64,000 nucleotides of DNA from Palsa-504 sp963739135 (GTDB lineage Bacteria > Actinomycetota > Actinomycetes > Streptosporangiales > Streptosporangiaceae). Below the pieces are notes generated by a model that saw only the letters and a program-made list of their open reading frames with translations, ran no database searches and was not told where the DNA came from. The stretch lies in assembly GCA_963739135.1 (NCBI GenBank), contig CAVTZG010000008.1, positions 1 to 64,000 on the forward strand. The letters are read 5' to 3'. Positions 45,914-54,733 of the stretch are shown here, piece by piece. Position 1 is the stretch's first letter. Each line of letters begins with the position of its first letter. A program made the position numbers and the translations under genes.

Positions 45914-46567
45914 TCAGGCGTGCAGGATCGGCGGGCCCAGCGGGAGTTCCTTTCCTCCGGTCGCGCCGGACGCGGAGCCGACGAAGAGGTACGCGACGAT
46001 GGCCGAGACGGCCATCAGGACCCACCCGGAGGCCTTGGTCAGGTTCGCCGAGGTCTGGATGACCCCGAGCAGGCTCAGGATCAGGGCGACGTCGACGGCC
46101 GCGAACAGCAGTGTGAAGCCCACCTGCAGCCGCAGCGTCGCCAGCACGAGCACCGACACGATGGCGATCCAGGCGATCAGGAACATCTTCTGGGTGTCGG
46201 CCACCGCGATCAGCGGGATTCCGAACCAGCCGTGGATCAGGCCCAGCGTGAGCAGGGCGTAGCTCAGGAGGAAGCCACCGACGATGCCGGATATCCCGGC
46301 CGCCGCGCTCTGGCCGACCCTGGCCGCCCAGATCGTGGCCAGGAACATCCCGACCGCGGCCGCGAGCACGATCGGCATCGAGGCACCGACGGCGACGGCC
46401 GGCACGACGCCGATAGACACCATGCCTATCGTCAGCGCGCCGACGAGGAAGCTAGGGAGCCCTACCAGGGACGGGTCGGCGGTCAGCAGTCCCCCCGCGG
46501 GTTCCTCGACCGGGGGAACGAGCCGGACGGGCTGCTGCGCACTTGGGCTTGGACTTGGAGTAGCCAT
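45914..46567 (-). CDS. GPR1/FUN34/YaaH-like (acetate/succinate) transporter
   Basis: 217 residues from the ATG at 46567 with AAGGAGG 6 nt upstream. Six hydrophobic helices follow an N-terminal DPSLVGLPSFLVGALTIGMVSIG, which resembles the N-P-x-P-L-G-L start and first helix of the SatP/YaaH acetate channel family; AAGISGIVGGFLLSYALLTLG and MFLIAWIAIVSVLVLATL fit later helices. The assignment is by pattern only; the canonical NPAPLGL motif is altered (DPSLVGL), so substrate is uncertain. Confidence 0.65.
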   Translation of the reverse strand: MATPSPSPSAQQPVRLVPPVEEPAGGLLTADPSLVGLPSFLVGALTIGMVSIGVVPAVAVGASMPIVLAAAVGMFLATIWAARVGQSAAAGISGIVGGFLLSYALLTLGLIHGWFGIPLIAVADTQKMFLIAWIAIVSVLVLATLRLQVGFTLLFAAVDVALILSLLGVIQTSANLTKASGWVLMAVSAIVAYLFVGSASGATGGKELPLGPPILHA

Positions 46568-46622
46568 TTTGCCTCCTTCAGGAAGCATTCCTGGGACGTA
46601 CCGGTCGAGCCGACCGCCCCAT

Positions 46623-46637
46623 TAGACGAATTGTCTA
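46623..46637. promoter_or_regulatory. TAGAC-GAATT-GTCTA palindrome upstream of the transporter
   Basis: A 5-bp inverted repeat with AT-rich centre, 56 bp before the transporter ATG, in a 190-bp gap otherwise without signals. It could be an operator. Confidence 0.35.
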
Positions 46638-46760
46638 TCTCGACCGTTACGCTGGCCGTGCCCGTACAGCAGGGTCCATAGTCCGGCGGTGGCGGGCCGT
46701 AGGTCACGACCGCCGGGACCGAGGTGACCGCGCCCGCGCCGGCGGCCGTCGTATCCCCGG

Positions 46761-47354
46761 TTACCAGACCAGCGGGACGAGGCGCTTGTGCTGCGCCGCA
46801 TAGCCGCGGTACCTGTCGCCCAGCGTGACCAGCAGGGCCTTCTCCTCGACGTGGATGCGCCACAGCAGGGGCGTGATGATCAGCGCCATGATGACGGCCA
46901 GGCCGGCCCAGTTCGCCGCGGCCAGGCCGATCCCGAGGGCGGCCATGATGACGCCGGTGTAGCTGGGGTGCCTCAGCACGCGGTACGGGCCGGTGCTGAT
47001 CACGGGCTGGTCGGCGCTGACCATGACGGTGTGGGTGAAGTACCGGCCCAGAACCTTGAACGACCAGCCGCGCAGCACGAGCCCGGCCAGCAGGATGACC
47101 AGGCCGGCTGCACAGGCGGCGGCGCCGGGGCGGATCGCGGCCGCCGGGACCACGTGCGGGGCCAGGTTGACCACCGCGGCGGTGCTGATCAGGCAGGCCA
47201 GGAAGGCGATCCGGAACCTGGTGGCACCGATCCTGGTCGCTCCTTCCCGCTGGGGCAGGTTGGACCGCTGGCTGAGCTCCATCATGCCCCAGGCCATCAC
47301 CGCTATCAGCAGCAGCGTGCCGGCCAGATGGTTGGTCTCGAAGTAGGGTTGCAT
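46761..47354 (-). CDS. Isoprenylcysteine carboxyl methyltransferase-like membrane methyltransferase
   Basis: 197 residues from the ATG at 47354 (GGAGGAGAT in front). Four to five helices and the ICMT/PEMT signature near the C-terminus: GRYFTHTVMVSADQPVISTGPYRVLRHPSYTGVIMAALGIGLA, then HVEEKALLVTLGDRYRGYAAQHKRLVP. The RHPSYTG and EE motifs bind S-adenosylmethionine in this family. In bacteria the substrates are mostly unknown. It starts 14 bp after the TetR stop and is probably controlled by it. Confidence 0.88.
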   Translation of the reverse strand: MQPYFETNHLAGTLLLIAVMAWGMMELSQRSNLPQREGATRIGATRFRIAFLACLISTAAVVNLAPHVVPAAAIRPGAAACAAGLVILLAGLVLRGWSFKVLGRYFTHTVMVSADQPVISTGPYRVLRHPSYTGVIMAALGIGLAAANWAGLAVIMALIITPLLWRIHVEEKALLVTLGDRYRGYAAQHKRLVPLVW

Positions 47355-47368
47355 ATCTCCTCCATGGG

Positions 47369-48028
47369 CTACTTCGCTGGTAACAGGCCCGCAGCGGTCT
47401 CCTCGGGCCGGGTGGCGGCCTGGAACAGGTCCGCCAGCTCGCGGCCGTAGTGGCCGAGATCGAGGCCGGGATCCCGGGCCATCCGGGCCGGCACGGCATC
47501 CAGGGCGGCCCGGATGGTCATGGCCATGACCGCCGGGTCGAAGTCGGGCCGGAACTCGCCGGTGCCCTGGAAGCGGACGAGCAGTTGCCGGAGCGCCTCG
47601 GCGCCTGACTCGCGGATGGACGAGTCGTACAGCGAGGCGCCGTCGGCGCTGCGGGCGTTGAGCGCGACCTCGACGACCGCCACCACGTGGTTGCGGTTGT
47701 CCTGCACGAAGGCCAGGTTGGCCTCGATGTAGGCCCGCAGCATGCCGACGCCGGTCGACTGGGCCTCCAGCCGCGGGCCCAGGTAGGCCCGGCCCTTGGC
47801 GGTCAGCTCGGCCACCAGCTCCCGGACCAGGTCGTCCTTGCTGCCGAAGTGGTAGATGATCACGCCCTTGCTGGTGCCGGCGGTCTGCGCGATCCGGGCC
47901 AGCGAGGCCTGGCCGTAACCCAGCTCGGCGATGGTGTCGATGGCGGCCGCCACGATCTGCGCCCGCCGTGCGGTCTCGGTGAAAGTCCGGCCCGTTCGTT
48001 GACCGATTGGTTTGTCTTCTGACCGCAT
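47369..48028 (-). CDS. TetR-family transcriptional regulator
   Basis: 219 residues from the ATG at 48028. The HTH is complete: ARRAQIVAAAIDTIAELGYGQASLARIAQTAGTSKGVIIYHFGSKDDLV, followed by an all-helical ligand domain (LRAYIEANLAFVQDNRNHVVAVVEVAL, FRPDFDPAVMAMTIRAALDAV). It leads a two-gene operon with the methyltransferase-like gene. The promoter ends at its ATG, so the message is probably leaderless, and repeated GACCG(G)TC elements over the -35 region are likely its own operator. Confidence 0.92.
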   Translation of the reverse strand: MRSEDKPIGQRTGRTFTETARRAQIVAAAIDTIAELGYGQASLARIAQTAGTSKGVIIYHFGSKDDLVRELVAELTAKGRAYLGPRLEAQSTGVGMLRAYIEANLAFVQDNRNHVVAVVEVALNARSADGASLYDSSIRESGAEALRQLLVRFQGTGEFRPDFDPAVMAMTIRAALDAVPARMARDPGLDLGHYGRELADLFQAATRPEETAAGLLPAK

Positions 48029-48066
48029 GGTCAAAAGTTAACACGACCGGTCAAGACGGTCAAGGC
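48029..48066 (-). promoter_or_regulatory. Leaderless-type promoter and operator of the TetR operon
   Basis: On the minus strand, TTGACC (48058-48063) is separated by 17 bp from TAACTT (48035-48040), which ends 6 nt before the ATG. TTGACCG occurs twice in tandem and GACCGGTC is a palindrome between the boxes, suitable for autorepression. Confidence 0.65.
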
Positions 48067-48215
48067 TTAGTCATGACCAGTCCTTAGGCGCATCTGCCGG
48101 TTAGCCCGCGGGCCCTAGCTCCCCGGCGCCACCGCCGCCGTGACCGATGTAACCGGCCGCCAGCGGGCCGCGACTAACGTACCTGTAGCAGCCCGCCCTC
48201 TGGCATTATCGAATT

Positions 48216-48665
48216 GTGAGCTCCCCCGACCTCGACCGCCTCGCCCGCACCGCCTACGAAGCCCATCGCGCCGCCCAGCCCGGGTCTGCCCCGGCGTGGG
48301 AGGAGATCACCGCGGAGGACAAGAAGGCCTGGCGGGCTGCCGTGTCCGCCGTGACCAGCCAGGGTGACAGCACCGTCGCCGACGGGGTACCCACCCAGGC
48401 GCTCGTCGTCCAGGCCGGCGACCAGACCCACATCTTTCATAAGGACTTCACCGCGGGCCGTCAGGGCTCGCTGTCCGTCAACGACGAGCACGCCTCGAGC
48501 CATCACGCCCTATTCCAGGCCGCCCACCAGCTGTGGTACGTCGAGGATCTCAACTCGACCAACGGTACGTTCCTCAACAACCGCCGCATCTTCTCCGCCC
48601 AGCGCCTGAAGCGCGGCAACAAGGTCAAGATCGGCCGTACCGTCATCACCATTCTGTCCGTCTGA
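48216..48665 (+). CDS. FHA-domain protein
   Basis: 149 residues starting at GTG. A helical N-terminus (SSPDLDRLARTAYEAHRAAQPG, with WEEITAEDKKAWRAAVSAV) precedes a complete FHA domain: FTAGRQGSLSVNDEHASSHHALFQAAHQLWYVEDLNSTNGTFLNNRRI, with the phosphothreonine-binding Arg/Ser/Asn pattern (GR, SSHH, NSTNG). FHA domains read Ser/Thr-kinase signals. No kinase gene is adjacent. Confidence 0.9.
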   Translation: MSSPDLDRLARTAYEAHRAAQPGSAPAWEEITAEDKKAWRAAVSAVTSQGDSTVADGVPTQALVVQAGDQTHIFHKDFTAGRQGSLSVNDEHASSHHALFQAAHQLWYVEDLNSTNGTFLNNRRIFSAQRLKRGNKVKIGRTVITILSV

Positions 48666-48957
48666 GCCGCCCTAGGGTAGGTAAGTACCCACGGTAATTG
48701 GGGAGCCTCAGTCAGCTGCACCATCAGCCACAACAGTCCCCGCTCCGCCTGACCGCGTATCCCAGATGCCACATCACCTTGCCCGCCGCTGACCGGCCTG
48801 CCCAGCGCACCCCGTATCAACCGATCGGTGGAGTGACTCCGCCACCAGGCCGGCCTGGCGATTCAGCCGCCCGCCCGGGTGATCGGGCGATGTGCGCCCC
48901 GCCTCCGGCTTGCGACCCTGACGGTATCCAGCCGGACAGCCAGGAGGACGAGGGGCC
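48666..48957. other. Intergenic region in front of the ABC remnant
   Basis: About 290 bp with no codon-biased frame. It contains a ribosome site (AGGAGG) only at its end, for the frame starting at 48958. Confidence 0.4.
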
Positions 48958-49230
48958 ATGGCAGCAGTGATAGAGGTGCAGGGCCGCGTCGTGGTCGTCG
49001 ACACCCCGGCCGCGCTGGCCGAGAAGGTCGACGCCGAGCAGCGGATCCAGTTTCACCCGTCGGTGCCGTTCGACGACAGCCTGCTCGCCAGCCTGCCCGA
49101 AGTGACCAGCATCATCCACAGGGGCGATGTCGTGGTGGTCACCGGCAACAGCAACGCACTGAACGCCGTCATCTCCGTGCTGGCCCGCAACCAGGTCGTG
49201 GCCGAGCAACTGCGGGTGGCCGTGAACTAA
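48958..49230 (+). pseudogene. ABC exporter ATPase, isolated C-terminal domain
   Basis: GRVVVVDTPAALAEKVDAEQRIQFHPSVPFDDSLLASLPEVTSI and VVVVTGNSNALNAVISVLARNQVVAEQLRV align with the C-terminal regulatory domain of the DrrA-like ATPase at 16682-17713 (GRIVAIDTPEGLADRAG, FAPSAPFDDRLLTDLPGV). The whole nucleotide-binding domain is missing. An ATG with AGGAGG upstream could still express the 90-residue fragment, but it cannot hydrolyse ATP. It lacks the usual NLEDAF end. Confidence 0.8.
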
Positions 49231-49248
49231 GAGCTAGGAGTCATAGCC

Positions 49249-49500
49249 ATGTCAGTCATGACCGCAACACCACCCGCCCCGGCCCGCAGTTCCGCGCTGT
49301 GGCGGCTCAGCCTGGCCGAGAGCAAGCTGTTCCTGCGCGAGCGCGTCGGGCCCATCTGGGGGATCGGGCTGCCGATGCTGCTGCTGATCATCTTCGGGGC
49401 CATCCCCTCGTTCAGCAAGCCGCAGGCCAGCTTCGGCGGTTACACAACGCTCGACGTCTACGTGCCGGTCCTGATCACGATGATGCTGGGCCTGCTCTAG
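49249..49500 (+). pseudogene. ABC-2 permease, N-terminal fragment
   Basis: 83 residues: ALWRLSLAESKLFLRERVGPIWGIGLPMLLLIIFGAIPSFSKP and YTTLDVYVPVLITMMLGLL then TAG. This is the first transmembrane helix and start of the second of an ABC-2 permease like that at 15906-16685; five helices are missing. Together with the fragment before it, it shows a deleted exporter in front of the two-component system. Confidence 0.8.
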
Positions 49501-49528
49501 CCGGGCGTAGATTGATCAGGAGGCGCAG

Positions 49529-50853
49529 ATGAGCAATCCGATGCCGCGCTCCGGGCCAGACGCGCCGGCGAAGCGAGCGCCCCTGGTGCTGGCCGTCCTG
49601 CCGTACGGGATGCTGGCGTTCTGTGTCCTCCTGGCTGAGCCAATCAGCCGGCCGACCGGGGGTCCGCTGTTCGTCGAGCTCACCCTGAGCGGGCTGGCCG
49701 CGGCGTGGATGCTGTGGATGTTCACGCTGCATCCCGACTGGCGGGAGCGCCCGCCGGTGATGGCGGTCTTCATCACCGTGCTGATGGTGATCGGCGCATT
49801 GCTGGTGATCACGAATACCTTGTTCGGGCTCTACACGTTCACCATTTATTTCTATGTGATCAGGTACCTGCCCTGGCCGTGGCGGCTGCTCGGCGCCACC
49901 GGGGTGGCGATTCTGGCCGGCACCTCCCAGGCGTACGGCGTGAAGAAGACCACCGCGGCCGGCCTGCTGATCTACCTGGTCATCGTGGTCGTGAACGTGG
50001 CCATCGCGATCGCTTACGCCTGGTCCCGCTGGAACGCCGAGGTGGAGGTCGACCGGCGCCAGCGCGCGCTCGACGAGCTGAGCCAGGCCAACCGCAGGCT
50101 GGAGGCCACCCTGGCCGAGAACGCCGGGCTGCACGCGCAGCTGCTGACCCAAGCCCGGGAGGCCGGGATCCTGGACGAGCGGCAGCGGATGGCCCGGGAG
50201 ATCCACGACACCCTGGCCCAGGGCCTGACCGGGATCATCACCCAGCTGCAGGCGGCCGAGCACGCCATCGAAGACCCGGCCGCCTGGCGCCGGCATTTGA
50301 GGCCGCGACCAGGCTGGCCCGCGACAGCCTGTCCGAAGCCCGGCGGTCGGTGCACGAGCTGCGCCCCGAGCCGCTGGAGACGGCCCGGCTGAGCGACGCG
50401 CTGGCCGACGTGGCCGGGCGCTGGTCCGAGCTGCACGGGATACCGGTCCAGGTCACCACGACTGGTACGGTGCTGCCCATGCGGCCGGAAGCGGAGGTCG
50501 CGCTGCTGCGGACTGCCCAGGAGGCGCTGGCCAACGTGGCCAAGCACGCTCGCGCGAGCAGGGTAGGGGTCACGCTGTCGTACCTGCACAACGAGGTCGC
50601 CCTTGACGTGCGCGACGACGGCCTGGGCTTCGATCCGCACCGGCTCTGCCCGGCCGCCGGCGGCCGCCGGGCCGCGATCAGCGAGACCGACGGCTCGCCC
50701 CTCCCCGGTACGGGCGAGCCCGCCAGCGGCGGATTCGGCCTGGTCGCCATGCGGCAGCGGATCGAGGGCATGTCCGGCACGCTGCAGGTGGAATCGGAGC
50801 CGGGCTTCGGCACCGGGATATCGGCCTGCGTTCCTGCGGAGGCCCTGGCATGA
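49529..50853 (+). pseudogene. NarL-type sensor histidine kinase with a one-base frameshift
   Basis: About 441 codons. Four or five N-terminal helices, then the HisKA_3 dimerisation box ERQRMAREIHDTLAQGLTGIITQLQAAEHA with phosphoacceptor His. At about 50294-50296 (CGGCATTTGAGG) one base is missing: the first frame ends at 50392, while the other continues FEAATRLARDSLSEARRSVHELRPEPLE, LRTAQEALANVAKHARASRVGVTL (N box), DDGLGFDP and GGFGLVAMRQRIEGMSGTLQVESEPGFGTGI (G boxes). Stop overlaps the response regulator start (ATGA). All motifs are intact apart from the shift, so it may be recent or a sequencing error. Confidence 0.88.
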
Positions 50854-51548
50854 GCCCCTCCGATCCTTCCCCTGCCGGGCCCGCCCCGGCCGGCCCCGCC
50901 GCCGCCCCGATCACGCTGCTCATCGTCGATGATCACCCGGTCGTCAGGGACGGACTGAGCGCCATGTTCGCCCGTGACCCCGAGTTCGAGGTGCTCGGCG
51001 AGGCCTCCGACGGCGCCGAGGCGATCCGGCTGGCCCAGGCCCTCAAGCCCGACGTGATCCTGATGGACCTGCGCATGCCCGGAATGGACGGCCTGACCGC
51101 CATCACCGAGCTGGGCCAGCGGCGCGTCCCCGCGCGGATCCTCGTGCTGACCACCTACGACACCGACAGCTACGTGCTGCCCGCCATCGAGGCCGGCGCC
51201 ACCGGCTACCTGCTCAAGGACGCGCCCCGCGCCGACCTGCTGCGCGCCGTCCGGGCCGCCGCCCACGGCGAGGCGGTGCTCTCGCCGGCGGTGACCGCCC
51301 GGCTGATGAGCCGGGTCCGGACTCCAGGCGCGGGCCCGCTCAGCCACCGGGAACTCGAGGTCCTGGAGCTGATCGCGGCCGGCACCACCAACCGGGAGGC
51401 GGCCGTCCGGCTGTTCATCACCGAGGCCACGGTCAAGACGCACCTGCTGAACATCTACGCCAAGCTCGGCGTGGGGGACCGCGCCGCCGCCGTGGCCGAG
51501 GCGTTCAACCGGGGCCTGCTCACCCCGGGCGCCAGCGAACGGCCGTAG
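50850..51548 (+). CDS. NarL/LuxR-family response regulator
   Basis: 232 residues. After a Pro/Ala-rich start, the receiver domain has ITLLIVDDHPVVRDGL (acidic pair), VILMDLRMPGMDGL (phospho-Asp), VLTTYDTDSY and GYLLKDAPR (Lys). The C-terminal LuxR HTH is LSHRELEVLELIAAGTTNREAAVRLFITEATVKTHLLNIYAKLGVGDRAAAV. It overlaps the kinase gene by ATGA and would be its partner. In similar loci this pair controls an adjacent ABC exporter, here deleted. Confidence 0.95.
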   Translation: MSPSDPSPAGPAPAGPAAAPITLLIVDDHPVVRDGLSAMFARDPEFEVLGEASDGAEAIRLAQALKPDVILMDLRMPGMDGLTAITELGQRRVPARILVLTTYDTDSYVLPAIEAGATGYLLKDAPRADLLRAVRAAAHGEAVLSPAVTARLMSRVRTPGAGPLSHRELEVLELIAAGTTNREAAVRLFITEATVKTHLLNIYAKLGVGDRAAAVAEAFNRGLLTPGASERP

Positions 51549-51590
51549 CCCCCGCCCGCCGCCTGGGCCCGCTAATAGCCGCGACATATC

Positions 51591-51625
51591 GGTAACTTGC
51601 GTGTTACGGTAGCCTCGTCGTTACC
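51591..51625 (+). promoter_or_regulatory. GTAAC/GTTAC inverted repeats before the ArsR gene
   Basis: GGTAAC (51591-51596), GTTAC (51603-51607) and GTTACC (51620-51625) give overlapping inverted repeats 20-50 bp before the ArsR ATG, a typical place and form for the operator of an ArsR-type autorepressor. Confidence 0.55.
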
Positions 51626-51643
51626 AGCCAGGGGCAGGACCGC

Positions 51644-51973
51644 ATGACCAGGGCGCACGCTTCCGGTGATCCTTTCGAGGCGCTGGGCGACCCGCACCGG
51701 CGGGACATCCTGCGCCTGCTCAGCGAGGGGGACAAGCCGGTGCTCCAGATCGCCGCGGCCCTGCCCATCAGCCGGCCCGCGGTCTCCCGTCACCTGCGCC
51801 TGCTCAAGGAGGCCGGGATGGTGTCCGAGCAGGCCCAGGGCACCCGGCGGATCTACCACCTGCGCGACGAGGGCATGCAGGCGATCCAGGCCTACCTGGA
51901 GGGCGTCTGGGGCGACGCCGCCCGCCGGTTCCGGCTGATGGCCGAGAACACCGACACCACGCCAGAACCATGA
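51644..51973 (+). CDS. ArsR-family HTH regulator
   Basis: 109 residues. The winged helix is complete: FEALGDPHRRDILRLLSEGDKPVLQIAAALPISRPAVSRHLRLLKEAGMVSEQAQGTRRIYHLRDEGMQAIQAYLEGVW. No Cys metal site is seen, so it belongs to the non-metal group that is paired with SRPBCC/AHSA1 genes. It overlaps the AHSA1 gene by ATGA. Confidence 0.93.
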   Translation: MTRAHASGDPFEALGDPHRRDILRLLSEGDKPVLQIAAALPISRPAVSRHLRLLKEAGMVSEQAQGTRRIYHLRDEGMQAIQAYLEGVWGDAARRFRLMAENTDTTPEP

Positions 51974-52419
51974 CCAGCGATCCGCTGCGGATGTCCTTCG
52001 ACGTGGCCTGCACCGCCGAACACGCCTTCGCCATCTGGACCGCCCGCATCAGCACCTGGTGGCCCAGCGACCACACGATCAGCGGCCAGGCCGGGCAGAT
52101 CGTCCTGCAGGCCGGCGTGGGCGGCCGCATCTTCGAGCGCGCCGCCGACGGCACCGAGCACCAGTGGGGCGAGGTGACCGTGTGGCAGCCGCCCGAACGG
52201 CTCGCCTACCTGTGGTACCTGGGCCGGGAACCGGCCGACGCCACCGATGTGGAGATCCGCTTCACCGCCCGGGGCGCCGCGCAAACCCGGATCGAGATCA
52301 CCCACCGCGGCTGGGAGCGGCTGGGCCAGGCGCCCGGGCCGTGGCGGGACCGCAGCCAGGCCGCCTGGCAGACGCTGCTGCCGCATTACCTGACCGCGAT
52401 CACCGAAGGAGGCACCTGA
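51970..52419 (+). CDS. AHSA1/SRPBCC-domain protein
   Basis: 149 residues. START-like fold: LRMSFDVACTAEHAFAIWTARISTWWPSDHTISG, VGGRIFERAADGTEHQWGEVTVWQPPERLAYLWYLG, then IEITHRGWERLG and WQTLLPHYLTAI. These helix-grip domains bind hydrophobic ligands; the Trp-rich GEVTVWQPPERLAYLW motif is that of AHSA1-like proteins paired with ArsR regulators. It is translationally coupled to the genes on both sides. Confidence 0.9.
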   Translation: MTSDPLRMSFDVACTAEHAFAIWTARISTWWPSDHTISGQAGQIVLQAGVGGRIFERAADGTEHQWGEVTVWQPPERLAYLWYLGREPADATDVEIRFTARGAAQTRIEITHRGWERLGQAPGPWRDRSQAAWQTLLPHYLTAITEGGT

Positions 52420-52820
52420 TGGCCGCTGGCACCAAGGACGACCCATGGCAGCTCAAGACCCCGCCCGGTACGTCCAGCTACACCATGTACTCCGACGAGC
52501 AGGCCGACCCGCCCGCGCTGGTCTGCCAGGTCGGCTCCACGACCCTGAAGTACCAGCTCCGCGCCATCGATGACCTGCACGCCTGGCTGACCGGGCAAGG
52601 CGACTGGGTCCCGCTCGGGGCGGCCGACGAGAAGAAGCCCGCCGCCGACGGCACGGTCGAAGCCTGGGGCCGGTCGCCCGGCAACCCGGTCGGCGGCTGG
52701 TACGGCCTGCGTAACGGCTACCGCGGCCGGTTCGGCATGTACCTGCCCCCGCTGCTCGAGGAACTCGGAATGGCCGAGGTCACCCACGACCCCCGCAACA
52801 ACCGGATGCGGGCGATCTGA
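52419..52820 (+). CDS. Small conserved hypothetical protein of the ArsR-AHSA1 operon
   Basis: 133 residues whose ATG shares a base with the AHSA1 stop (TGATG). DDPWQLKTPPGTSSYTMYSDEQADPPALVCQVGSTTLKYQLRAIDDLHAWLTGQGDWVPLGAADE and NPVGGWYGLRNGYRGRFGMYLPPLLEELGMAEVTHD look like a compact soluble alpha/beta protein; genes like this often follow ArsR-AHSA1 pairs in actinobacteria. Function is unknown (DUF6855-like is my best guess). Confidence 0.75.
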   Translation: MAAGTKDDPWQLKTPPGTSSYTMYSDEQADPPALVCQVGSTTLKYQLRAIDDLHAWLTGQGDWVPLGAADEKKPAADGTVEAWGRSPGNPVGGWYGLRNGYRGRFGMYLPPLLEELGMAEVTHDPRNNRMRAI

Positions 52821-53091
52821 GGATTTTCAGGCCGAACGGTCCGTGCTGCTGCGGGCCGTCACCTGCTTGCTATCGGCGGCGAACGCTGCTCACCCCAGCG
52901 TGAACGGGTCCCTGGTGCCGCCGGTGAGCTCGACCCAGATGGGCGGATTACCTGCGCTCTTCCGGGCAGCCACTCCGGTTACCTGCATATCCGGGACCCG
53001 TAGTTTCGTCCCGCTGACAGGTGTGGAGTGCCGATCGCCGGGTAATCGTAAGCCGTTCTGGGCCGCCATCTAGAAAGAAGGAAGACAACTC

Positions 53092-53259
53092 ATGGCGCTC
53101 ATCCTGCTTGTACTCCTGCTCGCGCTGCTGCTCGGCGGGCTGGGCTTCGCGGTCCACATCCTGTGGTGGATTGCCCTGATCGTCCTGGTTATCTGGCTGG
53201 TCGGCTTTGTCGTCCGGGTGGGCGAAGGCGGCTCGAGAGGCCGCTGGTACCGCTGGTAA
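53092..53259 (+). CDS. 55-residue hydrophobic membrane protein
   Basis: A short gene with an AGAAGGAAG ribosome site 8 nt before the ATG at 53092. It encodes LILLVLLLALLLGGLGFAVHILWWIALIVLVIWLVGFVV, enough for two helices, followed by a Gly/Arg-rich tail ending RGRWYRW. Small 'hydrophobic proteins' of this layout, with the GLGFA-H-LWW-A centre, are widespread in actinobacteria; function is unknown. The 52821-53091 gap before it holds no other gene. Confidence 0.7.
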   Translation: MALILLVLLLALLLGGLGFAVHILWWIALIVLVIWLVGFVVRVGEGGSRGRWYRW

Positions 53260-53276
53260 CTAAATCGAGCGAGCGC

Positions 53277-53723
53277 TTAGCCGGCGGTGGTGTCGCCGCG
53301 GACTGATTCCCCGGCGCCGGGACTCCCGGCGCCGGGGCCAGCCTTGGCGGCCCCCAGCGCGTCGTCCACGTTGTCGTACATCGGCAGCCGGTCGGCCAGG
53401 CCGGTGATCCACAGTGCCTTGGTGTAGCGGTAACGCGCGCCGGCTAGCAGGAACATGCCTCCCGCGTCCACCTGCTGCCGCCAGTGGCCGACGACGACGG
53501 CCAAGGCGGACGTGTCCATGAAATCTACCGCCGACAGGTCGAGCACCGTTCTGTCGCTACGGGAGCTCGCCTCCGCCAGGTCGTCGTCGAACTGCTGGCT
53601 GTTCGTGACATCGAGTTCGCCGCGGACGGCCACGACCACGGCGATGTCATGAAGCTCCACCGAGAGCTGAAGCTCTGTTACCGTGCACTCCGAATTTCCG
53701 CCTGGATGGGTCCACGAGGTCAC
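53277..53723 (-). CDS. STAS-domain (anti-anti-sigma factor-like) protein
   Basis: 148 residues from the GTG at 53723. The STAS fold: TELQLSVELHDIAVVVAVRGELDVTNSQQFDDDLAEASSRSDRTVLDLSAVDFMDTSALAVVVGHWRQQVDAGGMFLLAGARYRYTKALWITGLADRLPMYDNVDDAL. The FMDTSALAVVV loop carries the Ser/Thr phosphorylated in SpoIIAA-like antagonists. A Gly/Pro tail follows. It faces a SpoIIE-type phosphatase remnant, the class of enzyme that activates such proteins. Confidence 0.9.
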   Translation of the reverse strand: MTSWTHPGGNSECTVTELQLSVELHDIAVVVAVRGELDVTNSQQFDDDLAEASSRSDRTVLDLSAVDFMDTSALAVVVGHWRQQVDAGGMFLLAGARYRYTKALWITGLADRLPMYDNVDDALGAAKAGPGAGSPGAGESVRGDTTAG

Positions 53724-53799
53724 CCGAATGGTATGCCCGCCGAGCGGATTATGCCGCCTTACGGGGGAGGCCCGCGCGTACGGTCAGGAAACCTGGCCG

Positions 53800-54066
53800 C
53801 GTCGGCTTAACGCGCTTCCCGAGGTCCTGGCCGAGAGCAACGAGATCCTGCTGGCTGATGAGCTGTCCCTCGACGGCGGTTTCGTCACTGCCAGCGTGGC
53901 CCACCTGAGCTGGCTGGCCGGCAAGCTGCGAGTGGTCATCGCGAGCGCCGGACATCCTGCCGCCGTCCTGCTGCGATCCGACGGCGGGATCCGGATGCTG
54001 AGCGGCGGCGGCCTGCCTCTCGGGCTCTTCGCTGACCCGGAGCCGGCCAGCCAGGAACTGACTCTG
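53800..54066 (+). pseudogene. SpoIIE/PP2C-type phosphatase, 5' exon-side fragment
   Basis: ALPEVLAESNEILLADELSLDGGFVTASVAHLSWLAGKLRVVIASAGHPAAVLLRSDGGIRMLSGGGLPLGLFADPEPASQELTL is the second half of a SpoIIE phosphatase domain; the AGHPAAVLLR motif is diagnostic. The N-terminal half with the first metal-binding Asp is missing, and at about 54067 a group II intron begins. The protein continues at 56625. Because the beginning is lost the gene is dead even if the intron splices. Confidence 0.8.
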
Positions 54067-54733
54067 TTGCGACACGAGGTCGCACGTGGTGAGTGAGCTA
54101 GTCGAGGAGGTCTGGCTGATGCCGGAGACATAGCTACAGGTTGTGTTCGACCTGTCCCCGCCGTGACGTGCGTGGCCGGTTCCTGACCGGTCGGGTGCGG
54201 AGCTCACGGAAAAGCCCAAGGGCCGCCGCTCCAGCCATGGTGGCCACAGGTAAGGGGAAGGACCGGCATAGGGCGACTACCAGGAAACTCTTGCTGATGC
54301 CTCGTCAAGTTCACGCTCCGGGCTGGGCTGTGTCGCCGGGGTGGCAGGGACCAGCCGTTGAGAGGCGGCAGGCGGCGGCCGCGGATGGAGCGTGGCCGGT
54401 GAGCACCGCTGTTCCCGGGGTACAGAGAGCGCCCGGCCCGGTCTGGGTCTCACGCGTGCGGAACGTGGAAACCGTGCCATGGGTCCGCATCTCAGGCGCG
54501 GGTATGCGCAGGCGGTGCGGTAAGCCGACCGTAAGGGGGGCTGAATTCCCTGGCAGGACAGGGTGCTCAAAAAGCGAATGCCGGCAGCTGAAAGGCAGCA
54601 GGAAGTCAGGGGCCGCAGGACCGGGAACTCCTCCCGGGTGGTCTTTGTATAACTGGCCGGATACCGGGCCGGTGCCCGGGTCCGAAAGGACGCTGACGTG
54701 GGCTGGTGAGCCTTTGAAGCGAAACGGAAGCAA

